DNA of 42,080 bases. It comes from Pseudomonas californiensis. GTDB taxonomy: Bacteria > Pseudomonadota > Gammaproteobacteria > Pseudomonadales > Pseudomonadaceae. Where the stretch lies: assembly GCF_021147775.1 (NCBI RefSeq), contig NZ_JAGTPK010000040.1, positions 1-42,080 of the forward strand. The letters run 5' to 3'. The notes below the pieces were generated by a model. That model was not told where the DNA came from, did not search any database, and saw nothing but the letters and a program-made list of their open reading frames with translations. Positions within the stretch are counted from its first letter, which is position 1; each line of letters opens with the position of its first letter. Below, piece after piece: positions 8,987 through 18,126 of the stretch. A program made the translations under genes and the position numbers.

Positions 8987-8999
8987 ATGATCAGATCAT
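8987..8999. promoter_or_regulatory. Second inverted repeat upstream of the aldolase operon
   Basis: ATGATC-A-GATCAT, a perfect 6-base dyad about 100 bases upstream of the first one and sharing a TGATC core with it. The 200-base gap (8850-9049) between the aldolase operon and the MFS gene is AT-rich and must hold the operon promoter; no unambiguous sigma-70 box was chosen. Confidence 0.35.
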
Positions 9000-9005
9000 G
9001 CAAAT

Positions 9006-9034
9006 AAAAAACCAGACACGATGTCTGGTTTTTT
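9006..9034 (-). terminator. Bidirectional-looking terminator behind the MFS gene
   Basis: The stem AAAACCAGACA / TGTCTGGTTTT with a 3-base loop is followed by T residues on either strand. It sits 16 bases past the MFS stop codon and would keep MFS transcription out of the aldolase operon promoter. Confidence 0.88.
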
Positions 9035-9049
9035 GAAGCAGCGACAAGG

Positions 9050-10375
9050 TCAGGCAGGCGCAGTGACCCTGGCTGCGGATTGACGGCTGATACGCAGGGC
9101 AACGAGGCTGCCTACGATGGTCAGCGCGGCCAGCGAGTACAGTGCCATGGTGGTCGAACCGGTCTGGTCCTTGATCCAGCCCACCAGGTAGGGGCTAAGG
9201 AAGCCCGCCATCTGGCCAATCGAGTTGATCAACGCGAGCCCACCGGCGGCAACGCTGGCGCTCAGCAGGGCGGTTGGCAATGGCCAGAACATCGGCAGGC
9301 TGGTCAGCGCGCCCATGGTGGCAATGGTCAGCCCGAGAATGGCAATGATCGGGACCGTCGCAAAGTTGGCGGCAATGATCAGACCGGTCGCACCCATCAG
9401 CATCGGCACCACCAGATGCCAGCGCCGTTCGTTGCGCAGATCTGCGGAGCGGCCCACCAGCAGCATGAACACACCGGCCATCAAGTACGGCACGGCACTG
9501 ATCCAGCCGATCACCAGTGCATCGCTGAAGCCGAGGTTCTTGATGATCGATGGCAGCCAGAAGTTGATCGCGTACACACCGCTCTGAATGCAGAAGTAGA
9601 TGAAGCCCAGTATCCAGATGAATGGCATGGTCAGTACCGAGGCCACCGAGCTCTTGCCTTGCACCGGGCGGCTCAACTCATCGTGGGTGATGTCGGCCTT
9701 GACCCGCTGGCGCTGCTCCGCTGTCAGCCAGCGTGCGTCCTCTACCTTGTCACAGAGCAGGAAAAACGCCAGCAGGCCCAGCGCAACGGTCGGCAGACCC
9801 TGGATCAGAAACATCCACTGCCAGCCGGCCATGTCACCCTGGCCGGCAGCGAAGTGGTTGAGAATCCAGCCGGAAAACGGCCCGCCCAGCAGCCCGGACA
9901 CCGGAATCGCCGACATGAACAGCGCCATGATCCGACCGCGTCGCTGATTGGGGTACCAGCGCGAGAGGTACAGCACGATGCCGGGAAAGAAGCCGGCTTC
10001 GGCCATCCCGGTCAGAAAGCGCAGTACGTAGAACTCGACAGGCGTGGTGACAAACAGCAGGCAGGTCGAGAACGTGCCCCAGGTGATCATCATCAGGCCG
10101 ATCCAGCGCCGCGGACCAAAGCGGTTGAGCGCCAGGTTGCTGGGCAGACCGCACAGCACGTAACCGATGAAGAAAATACCGGCACCAAGGCCGTATACCG
10201 TCTCGCTGAAGCCGAGGGCGTCGAGCATCTGCAACTTGGCAAAGCCCACGTTGACGCGGTCCAGGTAGTTGAACAGGTAGCAAATGAAAATGAACGGGAT
10301 AAGGCGCAGCGTGATGCGACGATAAATATAATCGCCGTCAGCGTCGCCAGCCTTGCTGATCGCAGGGTTGGACAT
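9050..10375 (-). CDS. MFS anion:cation symporter (ACS family)
   Basis: A 441-residue, 12-helix major facilitator protein. Helix 1 contains the YLDRVNVGFA signature, and the 2-3 loop carries NRFGPRRWIG; both are typical of the anion:cation symporters that import tartrate, galactonate, glucarate, 4-hydroxyphenylacetate and similar acids. TGAGGAA lies 9 bases before the ATG at 10375. It has its own terminator and an upstream gap, so it forms a separate unit between the sugar-acid operon and pobA. It could serve either neighbour: a second acid-sugar importer or an aromatic acid permease; ACS members exist for both. Confidence 0.85.
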   Translation of the reverse strand: MSNPAISKAGDADGDYIYRRITLRLIPFIFICYLFNYLDRVNVGFAKLQMLDALGFSETVYGLGAGIFFIGYVLCGLPSNLALNRFGPRRWIGLMMITWGTFSTCLLFVTTPVEFYVLRFLTGMAEAGFFPGIVLYLSRWYPNQRRGRIMALFMSAIPVSGLLGGPFSGWILNHFAAGQGDMAGWQWMFLIQGLPTVALGLLAFFLLCDKVEDARWLTAEQRQRVKADITHDELSRPVQGKSSVASVLTMPFIWILGFIYFCIQSGVYAINFWLPSIIKNLGFSDALVIGWISAVPYLMAGVFMLLVGRSADLRNERRWHLVVPMLMGATGLIIAANFATVPIIAILGLTIATMGALTSLPMFWPLPTALLSASVAAGGLALINSIGQMAGFLSPYLVGWIKDQTGSTTMALYSLAALTIVGSLVALRISRQSAARVTAPA

Positions 10376-10524
10376 GGCGTGTGTTCCTCAGTGCTTGTTG
10401 TTTTTATGAAGCTTTCTGGGTGCCAGCCGATCATAGGGGCCCTGCAACCAAAACGCTTTGGGGCTTTGCACTGCGAAACAGGCGCTGAGTTGTGACATTG
10501 CACAAAAAAAGATGGGCGCAGACA

Positions 10525-10553
10525 GCGTTGCAGGCAGTCACCACCTGCAACGC
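10525..10553 (-). terminator. Terminator-like hairpin after pobA
   Basis: GCGTTGCAGG / CCTGCAACGC, a perfect 10-base stem with a 9-base loop, starts 22 bases past the pobA stop. A run of seven T on the transcribed sense follows 17 bases later. The remaining 10376-10524 stretch shows nothing else clear and should hold the MFS promoter. Confidence 0.6.
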
Positions 10554-10575
10554 GAGTTTCACCCGTAGCGGCAGA

Positions 10576-11760
10576 TTACTCGATGGCTTCGTAGGGCAGG
10601 CCGACGTAGTTCTCGGCGATGGTCTTGCGCCCGGCTGGCGAGCCGACGTAGTAGTCCAGTTCCGTCTGCTGAATGCGCTGACTGAACGCGTCGGTGTCGG
10701 GGAATTGATGCAGCACCGAGGTCATCCACCACGAGAAGCGCTCGGCCTTCCAGACGCGACGAAGGCAGATCTGCGAGTACTTTTCCAGCAGGTCGGTGCG
10801 ACCTTCCTGATAGACCTTGAGCAGGATCCGGTACAGCGTGCTGACGTCACTGGCAGCAAGGTTCAGGCCTTTGGCGCCGGTGGGCGGGACAATGTGCGCG
10901 GCGTCGCCGAGCAGGAAAAGGCGCCCGTACTGCATGGGTTCCACCACGAAGCTGCGCAGCGGGGCGATGCTTTTCTCGATGGATGGTCCGGTCACCAGAC
11001 GTTCTGCCAGATGCGTCGGCAAGCGTGACTTGAGCTCATCCCAGAAGCGCTCGTCAGACCAGTCCTCGACTTTTTCATCCGCGCTGACCTGCACGTAATA
11101 ACGCGTGCGAACGGCGGAACGCATGCTGCACAGAGCAAACCCGCGTGGGTGATTGGCGTAGACCAGCTCTTCGTTGACGGGTGGCGTGTCGGCCAGCACA
11201 CCCAGCCAGCCAAACGGGTAGACGCGCTCGAAAACCTTGAGCGTTTCAGCCGGGATGGATTGGCGGGACACGCCATGGAAGCCGTCGCAACCCGAGATGT
11301 AGTCGCAATCCAGGCGTACCGTTTCGCCGTTCTTCACAAAGGTGATGTAAGGCTGTTCGGTTTTCAGGTCGTGCGGCTGAACGTCCTCCGCGTCATAGAC
11401 CGTCATGGCGCCTGCCTCGGCGCGGGCCTGCATGAGGTCGCGGGTGACTTCGGTCTGGCCGTAGACCATCACCGTCTTGCCATCTGCCAACTGCTTGAGG
11501 TCGATACGTTCGCAACGGCCGTCAAATGCCAGCTCGAAACCGTCATGGATCAGGCCCTCGGCGTCCATGCGCTCGCTGACGCCGGCCTCGCGCAGCAGAT
11601 CGACCATGCCTTGCTCAAGCACGCCTGCGCGGATGCGCGACAGAATGTAGTCGGGGTCCTTGCGCTCGATAATGACGTTGTCGATACCGGCACGCTGCAG
11701 CAGTTGGCCCAGCAACAGCCCGGACGGGCCTGAGCCGATGATTGCGACTTGGGTTTTCAT
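10576..11760 (-). CDS. pobA: 4-hydroxybenzoate 3-monooxygenase
   Basis: A 394-residue flavoprotein, exactly the usual PobA length. It hydroxylates 4-hydroxybenzoate to protocatechuate using NADPH and O2, feeding the beta-ketoadipate pathway. The FAD site opens with IIGSGPSGLLLG near residue 8, and the second FAD motif reads LLGDAAHIVPPTGAKGLN. The true start is the ATG at 11760, with AGGA 6 bases upstream; the longer frame to 11844 has no family support. It is transcribed divergently from pobR, the normal arrangement in Pseudomonas. 4-Hydroxybenzoate is common in plant tissue and fits a plant-associated lifestyle. Confidence 0.97.
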   Translation of the reverse strand: MKTQVAIIGSGPSGLLLGQLLQRAGIDNVIIERKDPDYILSRIRAGVLEQGMVDLLREAGVSERMDAEGLIHDGFELAFDGRCERIDLKQLADGKTVMVYGQTEVTRDLMQARAEAGAMTVYDAEDVQPHDLKTEQPYITFVKNGETVRLDCDYISGCDGFHGVSRQSIPAETLKVFERVYPFGWLGVLADTPPVNEELVYANHPRGFALCSMRSAVRTRYYVQVSADEKVEDWSDERFWDELKSRLPTHLAERLVTGPSIEKSIAPLRSFVVEPMQYGRLFLLGDAAHIVPPTGAKGLNLAASDVSTLYRILLKVYQEGRTDLLEKYSQICLRRVWKAERFSWWMTSVLHQFPDTDAFSQRIQQTELDYYVGSPAGRKTIAENYVGLPYEAIE

Positions 11761-11910
11761 GGTGTGGTCCTGTCCTGTGATCCCTGCCAGGCTTGCCAGC
11801 GGGATACGTTTGTTTTTGTCTCCTGCATTTTTAATGGATGACATCGAGATAAGAAGGCACTATCCAGTGCATTATCTGTACTTTCCGAGGTTTTCATCGA
11901 GGGTGGTCGA

Positions 11911-12780
11911 ATGTCCAGAACAGCCGTGACCAGTGTGCCGGTGTTCAAGCTCTACGGCGAAACCACGGCCTGGCCAACGCCCGACCTGATCCATTGCGAG
12001 TCCATCCCTGAGCGCAGCCAGATGCACGAATGGGAGATCAAACCACACCGGCACAGTGATCTGGTCCAGTTGCTGTATGTGCAGTCGGGGAGGGCTGTGC
12101 TGAGGGTCGAAGACGTGGTCAACGAAGTGCAGATACCTTCGTTGCAGGTGGTTCCTGCGTTGAGCGTACACACCTTCAAGTTTGCTGAAGACATACAAGG
12201 GCACATTCTCAGTCTGGCCCGGCCTCTGGTCGAGCAACTGGAAGCCGCGCTGGATGCTTCAGCGTTCAGCGCGGCGCGCTGTCATGCGCTGGGCGCCGAC
12301 AGTCAGTATGTCGACACGCTGTTCAGTGCCATTGCGCTGGAGTATCGCCAGCGCAAACCGGGCCGCGATCTCATGCTGCAATCGTTGATCAACGTGCTGA
12401 TGGTCTGGCTCAGTCGACGCGGCCTGGAGACCACCGCGGACGATGTGCAGACACTGGACCGTGGTCGCGAACATCTGCAGGTGTTCATGCATCAGCTGGA
12501 AGTGAATTTCCGCGAGCACTGGCCCATCGAGCAGCACGCGCGTGCCATGGGTATCAGCGCTGCTCATCTGAACGCCTTGTGCCGTCGACTGTGCAACCAG
12601 TCGGCGTTGCAGATCATCAATCAGCGCCTGCTGCTGGAAGCCAAACGCAACCTGGTTTACACCACCATGACGGTCAATCAGGTATCGGACAGCCTGGGGT
12701 TTTCCGAGCCGGCCTATTTTTCGAGGTTTTTCAAGCGGGCGACGGGGCAGTCCCCTCGCGAGTTTCGCCAGCAGAAATGA
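11911..12780 (+). CDS. pobR: AraC-family activator of pobA
   Basis: A 289-residue AraC/XylS protein with an N-terminal cupin-like effector domain (motif HEWEIKPHRHSDLVQLLY, residues 39-56) and a C-terminal pair of helix-turn-helix elements ending ATGQSPREFRQQK. It faces pobA across a 150-base gap, the usual place for the 4-hydroxybenzoate-responsive PobR/PobC activator. Its own terminator follows immediately. The sensing role is inferred from the neighbour and the known Pseudomonas/Azotobacter arrangement. Confidence 0.9.
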   Translation: MSRTAVTSVPVFKLYGETTAWPTPDLIHCESIPERSQMHEWEIKPHRHSDLVQLLYVQSGRAVLRVEDVVNEVQIPSLQVVPALSVHTFKFAEDIQGHILSLARPLVEQLEAALDASAFSAARCHALGADSQYVDTLFSAIALEYRQRKPGRDLMLQSLINVLMVWLSRRGLETTADDVQTLDRGREHLQVFMHQLEVNFREHWPIEQHARAMGISAAHLNALCRRLCNQSALQIINQRLLLEAKRNLVYTTMTVNQVSDSLGFSEPAYFSRFFKRATGQSPREFRQQK

Positions 12781-12811
12781 AAACGGGGCGCTCGAAAGCG
12801 CCCCGTTTTTT
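12779..12811 (+). terminator. Terminator after pobR
   Basis: ACGGGGCGCT-CGAA-AGCGCCCCGT is a perfect stem with a stable CGAA tetraloop followed by six T. A-rich bases at the 5' side could also stop the converging ppnN transcript. Confidence 0.93.
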
Positions 12812-12826
12812 GATGACTCACAGGTT

Positions 12827-14200
12827 TCAGGTCACAACCTGATAGCAGGGCACGTAAGCCGCGCCACCTGGCAGTTTCATGCGGTGCTGGTCGACGAAGG
12901 CCTGCAGCAGCTTGTCCAGCGGCTGCATGATCGTCGGGTCGCCATGAATCTGGTACGGCCCGTGTTGTTCGATCAGGCGGATGCCTTTGTCTTTCACGTT
13001 GCCGGCCACGATGCCGGAAAACGCCCGACGCAGGTTGGCAGCCAGTTCGTGAGGCGGCACGTCGTGGTTCAGCTGCAGTTTTGCCATGTTTTCGTGAGTC
13101 GGATCGAAGGGGTGCTGGAAGCTTTCCTCGATCTTGAGCAGCCAGTTGAAGTGGAACGCGTCGTTGCGCTCGCGACGGAACTGGCGCACGTCCTTCAGGC
13201 CCTTGGCCATATGCCGGGCAACTTCTGCCGGGTTGTCGATGATGATCTCATAATGACGCTGAGCGTCTTCGCCCAGAGTGGCACCGACGAATGCGTGCAA
13301 TTGTTGCAGGTAGGGTTCGGTGTTCTTCGGCCCCGTCAGGACCACCGGAAACGGCACGTCCTTGTTGTCCGGGTGCATCAGGATGCCCAGCAGGTACAGG
13401 AACTCTTCAGCCGTGCCTGCGCCGCCCGGGAAGATGATGATGCCGTGGCCGACACGCACGAACGCTTCCAGACGCTTTTCGATGTCCGGCAGAATCACCA
13501 GCTCGTTGACGATCGGGTTGGGCGCTTCGGCTGCAATGATCCCGGGCTCGGTCAGGCCCAGGTAGCGACCGCCGACGATACGTTGCTTGGCGTGGGCAAT
13601 AGTGGCGCCTTTCATCGGGCCTTTCATCACGCCAGGACCGCAGCCGGTGCAGATGTCCAGGCTGCGCAGGCCCAGCTCGTGACCGACTTTCTTGGTGTAC
13701 TTGTATTCTTCGGTATTGATCGAATGACCGCCCCAGCAGACCACCATCTTCGGCTCGACGCCGGCACGCAGGGTGCGGGCATTGCGCAGCAGGTGGAACA
13801 CATAGTCGGTGATGCCCTGAGAATTGCTCAGGTCGATGCGCTGGCTGTCCAGTTCGCTTTCGGTGTAGACGATATCGCGCAGGGCGCTGAACAGCATCTC
13901 ACGTGTACTGGCGATCATCTCGCCATCAACAAAGGCGTCTGCCGGAGCGTTGAGCAGCTCGAGGCGCACGCCACGGTCCTGCTGATGAATACGAACTTCG
14001 AAGTTCTCGTACGCTTCAAGAATGGTCTTGGCGTTATCGACATGGGCGCCGGTATTGAGAATGGCCAGGGCGCACTGGCGGAAGAGGGTGTAGGTGCTGC
14101 CTGAACCGGCAGCGCTGAGCTGCTGCACTTCACGTTGGGAAAGCGTTTCAAGGCTGCCTTTTGGGCTGACCGAGGCGTTGATGACTTGTCTTGGGATCAT
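12827..14200 (-). CDS. ppnN: Pyrimidine/purine nucleotide 5'-monophosphate nucleosidase
   Basis: A 457-residue protein of the long LOG/YgdH type (E. coli PpnN is 454). It hydrolyses nucleoside monophosphates to base and ribose 5-phosphate and is (p)ppGpp-regulated in E. coli. The LOG signature FPGGAGTAEEF is present, flanked by the long N- and C-terminal domains that separate PpnN from small cytokinin-activating LOG proteins. The ATG at 14200 has GGAA 7 bases before it and matches the family N-terminus; further upstream ATGs at 14212 and 14263 lack a binding site. It ends facing pobR. Confidence 0.92.
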   Translation of the reverse strand: MIPRQVINASVSPKGSLETLSQREVQQLSAAGSGSTYTLFRQCALAILNTGAHVDNAKTILEAYENFEVRIHQQDRGVRLELLNAPADAFVDGEMIASTREMLFSALRDIVYTESELDSQRIDLSNSQGITDYVFHLLRNARTLRAGVEPKMVVCWGGHSINTEEYKYTKKVGHELGLRSLDICTGCGPGVMKGPMKGATIAHAKQRIVGGRYLGLTEPGIIAAEAPNPIVNELVILPDIEKRLEAFVRVGHGIIIFPGGAGTAEEFLYLLGILMHPDNKDVPFPVVLTGPKNTEPYLQQLHAFVGATLGEDAQRHYEIIIDNPAEVARHMAKGLKDVRQFRRERNDAFHFNWLLKIEESFQHPFDPTHENMAKLQLNHDVPPHELAANLRRAFSGIVAGNVKDKGIRLIEQHGPYQIHGDPTIMQPLDKLLQAFVDQHRMKLPGGAAYVPCYQVVT

Positions 14201-14212
14201 TCTATTTTCCAT

Positions 14213-14686
14213 TAGAGCGATGCGGCCGAGCCAGCAGGGCTTGCGCATCAGGATGGTGAGCATCAGTGACGTTCACGCCTGACGGCTATTTTCTACAGCA
14301 GTTGGGCGGGAAAGCAAACGCCCGGCGCCTCAAGAGGATTGTAGAGAACTGTGCGTCAGCCCTGGTGGGGTTGGCGGCATCGGCGCGCAGTGGCCGGTTT
14401 GGTGCCGGGCGGTCGGGTAATAACAACCACGTGGCTGAATTTTGACGCTGAAAAGGGCCCACAGTGAACCTGACCCCTTTCGCAAGGTCTGTTAGCTGAT
14501 GGACTTTTTGGACGGCCTGCACACCTCTGCGTTCACACAGCGCTGTTCAGACGATTTTTCAGCCCGTCTGAAGCACAGACAGCCCGTTCCGGCAGGAGTT
14601 GCAAACCTTTCGCTGCCTGCTTTTCCATCGTTAGCCGCCCCTTTTCTCAGGGCTTTGTGTTCATCTCGACAAAGATAATTATCGCC
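14213..14686. other. Intergenic region between ppnN and the ygiM-like gene
   Basis: About 470 bases separating divergent genes. No coding frame is convincing. It contains an inverted repeat TTCAGACG / CGTCTGAA (14546-14553 and 14565-14572) with an 11-base loop, roughly 115 bases before the ygiM-like start, which could be a leader structure or operator. Promoters for both genes must lie here but were not pinned down. Confidence 0.4.
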
Positions 14687-15361
14687 ATGTCTCTTCATCT
14701 TTCCGCACTTCTTTCCCGTGCCCCAGGCCTTTTCTCCGTTTCGCGCCGGCTTCTGGGCGCAGGCCTCATCGGTGCCGTGCTTACCGTCATCACGCCTTTG
14801 AACGCCGACGCAGCCGACAACGATCGCTGGGTCAGCGACAGCCTGACCACCTATGTGCGCAGCGGACCTACCGACGGGCACCGGATCGTTGGTACGTTGA
14901 AGTCTGGACAGAAGGTTGAGTTGCTGACCACTTCCGGCAATTTCAGTCAGGTTCGCGGGGAAGGCGGTGCCACCGTCTGGATCCCCTCCGGCGATCTGCA
15001 GGAAGCGCCCGGCCAAGCTGAAAGGGTGCCGCAATTGACCCAACAGGTTGCCGAGCTTACCGAGCAACTGACCGGCATCGATAACACCTGGAAGACCCGA
15101 GTGCAGGGCATGCAGGAAACGCTGGATGCGCGCAAGAAGCTCATCGACGAACTGGAAGTCCGCACCAAGACGCTCAACGACCAACTGGCCGATTCTCAGG
15201 CAGAACTGCGTTCAACCCAGGCGCGCCTTGGCGACGAGAACAAGCAGGTGATGATGCGTTACATGGTCTACGGCGGCAGTATTGCCGGTGCTGGCCTGTT
15301 GGTTGGCTTGATCCTGCCTGCCCTGACGCGCGGTCGTAAAAAGAACGACGGCTGGGTGTGA
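14687..15361 (+). CDS. YgiM/TIGR04211-type SH3-domain membrane protein
   Basis: A 224-residue envelope protein: an N-terminal signal sequence ending near ADAAD, a bacterial SH3 domain (residues about 45-105, VSDSLTTYVRSGPTDGH), a coiled coil of about 80 residues (120-190) and one C-terminal transmembrane helix followed by RGRKK. The order matches E. coli YgiM, whose role in the envelope is poorly defined. The ATG at 14687 begins the signal peptide; a GTG at 14657 is an alternative. Transcribed alone, followed by a weak inverted repeat. Confidence 0.85.
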   Translation: MSLHLSALLSRAPGLFSVSRRLLGAGLIGAVLTVITPLNADAADNDRWVSDSLTTYVRSGPTDGHRIVGTLKSGQKVELLTTSGNFSQVRGEGGATVWIPSGDLQEAPGQAERVPQLTQQVAELTEQLTGIDNTWKTRVQGMQETLDARKKLIDELEVRTKTLNDQLADSQAELRSTQARLGDENKQVMMRYMVYGGSIAGAGLLVGLILPALTRGRKKNDGWV

Positions 15362-15791
15362 CAAAACGTCGCCGGGCAATGTCGACGTTTACGTAAGGTT
15401 GACATCGCCCGATGCAGGGTTGCCCGTGTTTCCTGTTTCTGCGTCACTGAGTATTTGCGGGCCGCGAAGTCTCGCGGGTTAATGTGACTCAGCGCTCTAC
15501 CTTTCCCTTCTTACCTCCGCCTTTTCGATCCAGCGCTCAAAAACGCGCTTTGTCGGCCCTCGATCGCTCGCAACTTTGATGTTCGTTCTATAGTTTCTAC
15601 GGAAATGGTCGAAAAACTGGCTGTTGTTCGGCTTTTGCCGGTATGTGGCGAAGCAGCGAATGACATGACGTGTTTGATGGCGTATAGCCAATTGCTGACC
15701 TGCGCGTCCTTTAAACGGCTGAAGAGCCGGGTCTGTTATTTTTCGCAGACCACGAGTTTTCTATTTTCACCTCTCCCGTGCAGGTTTCCGG
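15362..15791. other. Intergenic leader before the response-regulator gene
   Basis: 430 bases without a convincing gene. A dyad AAACGTCG / CGACGTTT (15364-15390) just after the ygiM-like stop may be a weak terminator. Near the downstream gene two hairpins follow each other: CGGCT-GAAG-AGCCG (15716-15729) and GGTCTG / CAGACC (about 15729-15752). The latter lie in the probable 5' untranslated leader of the response regulator. Confidence 0.4.
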
Positions 15792-17393
15792 ATGCTGGCG
15801 TACAACCAAAAAAGCTTTCTTATCGTCGATGACTTTTCCGACTTCCGCAGCTCGGTCAGGTCGATGCTGCGCGAGCTGGGCGTCAAGGAAGTGGATACCG
15901 CCGACAACGGTGAAGAGGCGCTGCGCATGTGTTCGCAAAAGCGCTACGACTTCGTGCTGCACGATTTCAATCTGGGAGACGGTCGCAAGAACGGTCAGCA
16001 GGTGCTCGAAGACCTGATGGTCGAGCGCCTGCTGAGCCACGAAAGCGTATTTATCATGGTCACCGCCGAGAACAGCCAGGCGATGGTCATGAGCGCTCTT
16101 GAGTGGGAGCCCGACGGCTATCTGACCAAGCCGTTCAATCGCGCGGGGCTGGCCCAGCGTCTGGAAAAGCTGGTGCAGCGCAAAACCCTGCTCAAACCGA
16201 TCCTGCAAGCCCTGGACCGTCGCAAGCCGGTCGAAGTGCTTGCCGCCTGCAACAAGCTGATCGAGCAGGACCCGCGTTATGCGCCGTTGTGCCTGCGCTA
16301 CAAGGCAGACGCTCTGCGTGACCTGAAGCAGAACGAGCCGCTTGAAGTGTTCCTCAGAACCATTCTCGCCGACCGTGCTACGCCATGGGCGTATGGCGCG
16401 CTGGGCAGTCTGCTGCTCAAGCGCGGCAAGGCTACCGAAGCCGAGGCAGTCTATGAACAGGCGATCAAGGCGTTTCCAACCATGCCTGCGTTGTTTGATG
16501 GCCTGGCCGACGTGCTGGTTGCGCGAGGTGACGCCAAGCGCGCGCAAACCGTGCTGGAAAACGCCGTACGCCTGTCGCCGCTGGCAGTCCGTCGGCAAAA
16601 GCTGTTGGGCAAGCTGGCATTGGGTAACGAGGACTTTGACAGTGCCTCCAAGGCCTATCGTCAAGCGGTTTCCCAAGGTGCTCATTCGCGCTTCAAGGAC
16701 CCTGAAACCAACCTCGGTCTGGCGCATGCGCTGATCAGCAAGGGTGGCGATCAGGGGCTGGACGCGCGCACGCGCGTGGAGATCAACAACGCGTTGGGCG
16801 ACGTTGCCAAGGAGCACACCAAGGATGAAGGTCTGCAGGTCCGCACGCGTCTGATGAAGGCCTCGAGCCTGCGGCATTCAGACCCGGAAACCGCAGCCAA
16901 GCTCACAGAACAGGCCATGTCCAGGCTCGAAGGCATGGAGCAGTTTCTCAGTGCCGACGCAGCCTTGATGGTCGCGGCACAGCTCAAGCAGCTCGGTCAG
17001 GAAGAGGCGGGCGCCGGTGTTCTGAAAAACTGCGCTGAAGTATATGGCGACGATCCTGCCGTCATGAAAAGCGTCGCCAGCATGACCGACGATCCGGCGA
17101 TTCTGGGTGCCAACAAGGCGGCCATCGATTTCAACCTGCAAGGTGTGCGCAGTTACAAGGCTGGCAATCTGACCGAGGCTCAGGGGTTCTTCCGCCGGGC
17201 GCTGGAGTTGCAGCCTAAAAACATCAGCATTGCGTTGAACATGGCGCAATCGCTGCTGCACCCTGGACAAAGTCTGGGTGAAGCCGGGCTTGAAGAATGC
17301 CGTACCAGCCTGAAAATGGTCGGCAAGATCATGGACAGTGATCCACGTTACGAGCGTTATCAAAAACTCAAGGAAAGGGCGTTTGGCGCATGA
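15792..17393 (+). CDS. Response regulator with TPR output domain
   Basis: A 533-residue protein with an N-terminal receiver domain (1-125) and a long helical region rich in tetratricopeptide repeats (about 130-530, for example GKATEAEAVYEQAIKAFPT and GNLTEAQGFFRRALELQPK). Receiver residues are complete: Asp13/14, phospho-acceptor Asp58, Thr91 and Lys113. There is no DNA-binding or enzymatic output, so it should signal by protein binding. The stop overlaps the start of a small histidine kinase (ATGA), making the two a likely cognate pair. It sits directly before the glycan island and may be co-transcribed with part of it. Its target is unknown to me. Confidence 0.88.
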   Translation: MLAYNQKSFLIVDDFSDFRSSVRSMLRELGVKEVDTADNGEEALRMCSQKRYDFVLHDFNLGDGRKNGQQVLEDLMVERLLSHESVFIMVTAENSQAMVMSALEWEPDGYLTKPFNRAGLAQRLEKLVQRKTLLKPILQALDRRKPVEVLAACNKLIEQDPRYAPLCLRYKADALRDLKQNEPLEVFLRTILADRATPWAYGALGSLLLKRGKATEAEAVYEQAIKAFPTMPALFDGLADVLVARGDAKRAQTVLENAVRLSPLAVRRQKLLGKLALGNEDFDSASKAYRQAVSQGAHSRFKDPETNLGLAHALISKGGDQGLDARTRVEINNALGDVAKEHTKDEGLQVRTRLMKASSLRHSDPETAAKLTEQAMSRLEGMEQFLSADAALMVAAQLKQLGQEEAGAGVLKNCAEVYGDDPAVMKSVASMTDDPAILGANKAAIDFNLQGVRSYKAGNLTEAQGFFRRALELQPKNISIALNMAQSLLHPGQSLGEAGLEECRTSLKMVGKIMDSDPRYERYQKLKERAFGA

Positions 17394-18085
17394 GTGAGGA
17401 GATGCAGCAGGGGCTCGATTTTTCGATGGTGATTGCCTCCACCGTGCATGACATGAAGAACTCGCTGGCAACGCTGACCCAGGCGCACAGTCACTGGTTG
17501 ACCAAGCTCTCCGGCGAGCAGCGCGATAACCCGGAACAGGCTGTGATCGAGTACGAGTTCGCGAGCCTCAACGGCATGTTGGTACAACTGCTGGGGCTTT
17601 ATAAATTGGGCGTCAACCAGTTGCCGTTGCGCCCCGATTATCACGAGCTGGACGACTTCATCGAAGCGCAACTGGCGCACCACGAGGAAGTGCTGCTCAG
17701 TAAAGGCATAGTCGCAAGCTTTGAGGTCGACAACCTGAACCCGCTGGGTTTCTTTGATCGTGAGCTGGTCGGGTCGGTGGTTGCCAATATTCTGGTCAAT
17801 GCGGTTCGCTTTGCCCGCCACAAGATCGTGATCAACGCAGGCGACCACAACGGCCAGTTGAAAATCACCATAAACGACGACGGTCCCGGTTATCCGGCGC
17901 ACATGATCGAACATCAGACCGACTACGTACTGGGCATCAATCAGGGCAGCGGCAGTACAGGCCTGGGCCTTTATTTCGCGTCGCACATTGCGCGGCTGCA
18001 TGCGCGCAACGATATGCAGGGTCGCATCGAAATCGCCAATGGTGGCTCGCTGGGTGGTGGTCTGTTCAGTATTTTTCTGCCCTGA
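17390..18085 (+). CDS. Soluble sensor-less histidine kinase
   Basis: A 231-residue protein made only of a histidine-kinase core: H-box with His20 (TVHDMKNSLATL), N-box NILVNAVRFA, G1 box NDDGPGYP and G2 box GSGSTGLGLYFA. No membrane segment and no sensor domain are present, so the input must come from a partner, possibly the TPR repeats of the overlapping response regulator. The ATG overlaps the regulator stop by four bases. It ends 100 bases before the 2OG oxygenase gene, with no clear terminator in between. Confidence 0.88.
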   Translation: MSEEMQQGLDFSMVIASTVHDMKNSLATLTQAHSHWLTKLSGEQRDNPEQAVIEYEFASLNGMLVQLLGLYKLGVNQLPLRPDYHELDDFIEAQLAHHEEVLLSKGIVASFEVDNLNPLGFFDRELVGSVVANILVNAVRFARHKIVINAGDHNGQLKITINDDGPGYPAHMIEHQTDYVLGINQGSGSTGLGLYFASHIARLHARNDMQGRIEIANGGSLGGGLFSIFLP

Positions 18086-18126
18086 AGAAACCGGTACGTG
18101 AGGATCGAGATGGCTCCGCGCTACTG

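Noticed and set aside
9080..10495. 471-codon plus-strand frame opposite the MFS gene
   Set aside because: Its protein is repetitive in Gln, His, Arg and lacks any fold signature, whereas the minus strand encodes a clear 12-helix transporter.
12884..14104. 406-codon plus-strand frame opposite ppnN
   Set aside because: Shadow of the conserved PpnN sequence; no ribosome binding site or family.
14286..14522. 78-codon minus-strand frame upstream of ppnN
   Set aside because: No ribosome binding site, no recognisable domain; left as intergenic.
15711..16877. 388-codon minus-strand frame opposite the response regulator
   Set aside because: The opposite strand encodes intact receiver and TPR motifs; this frame is compositional noise.
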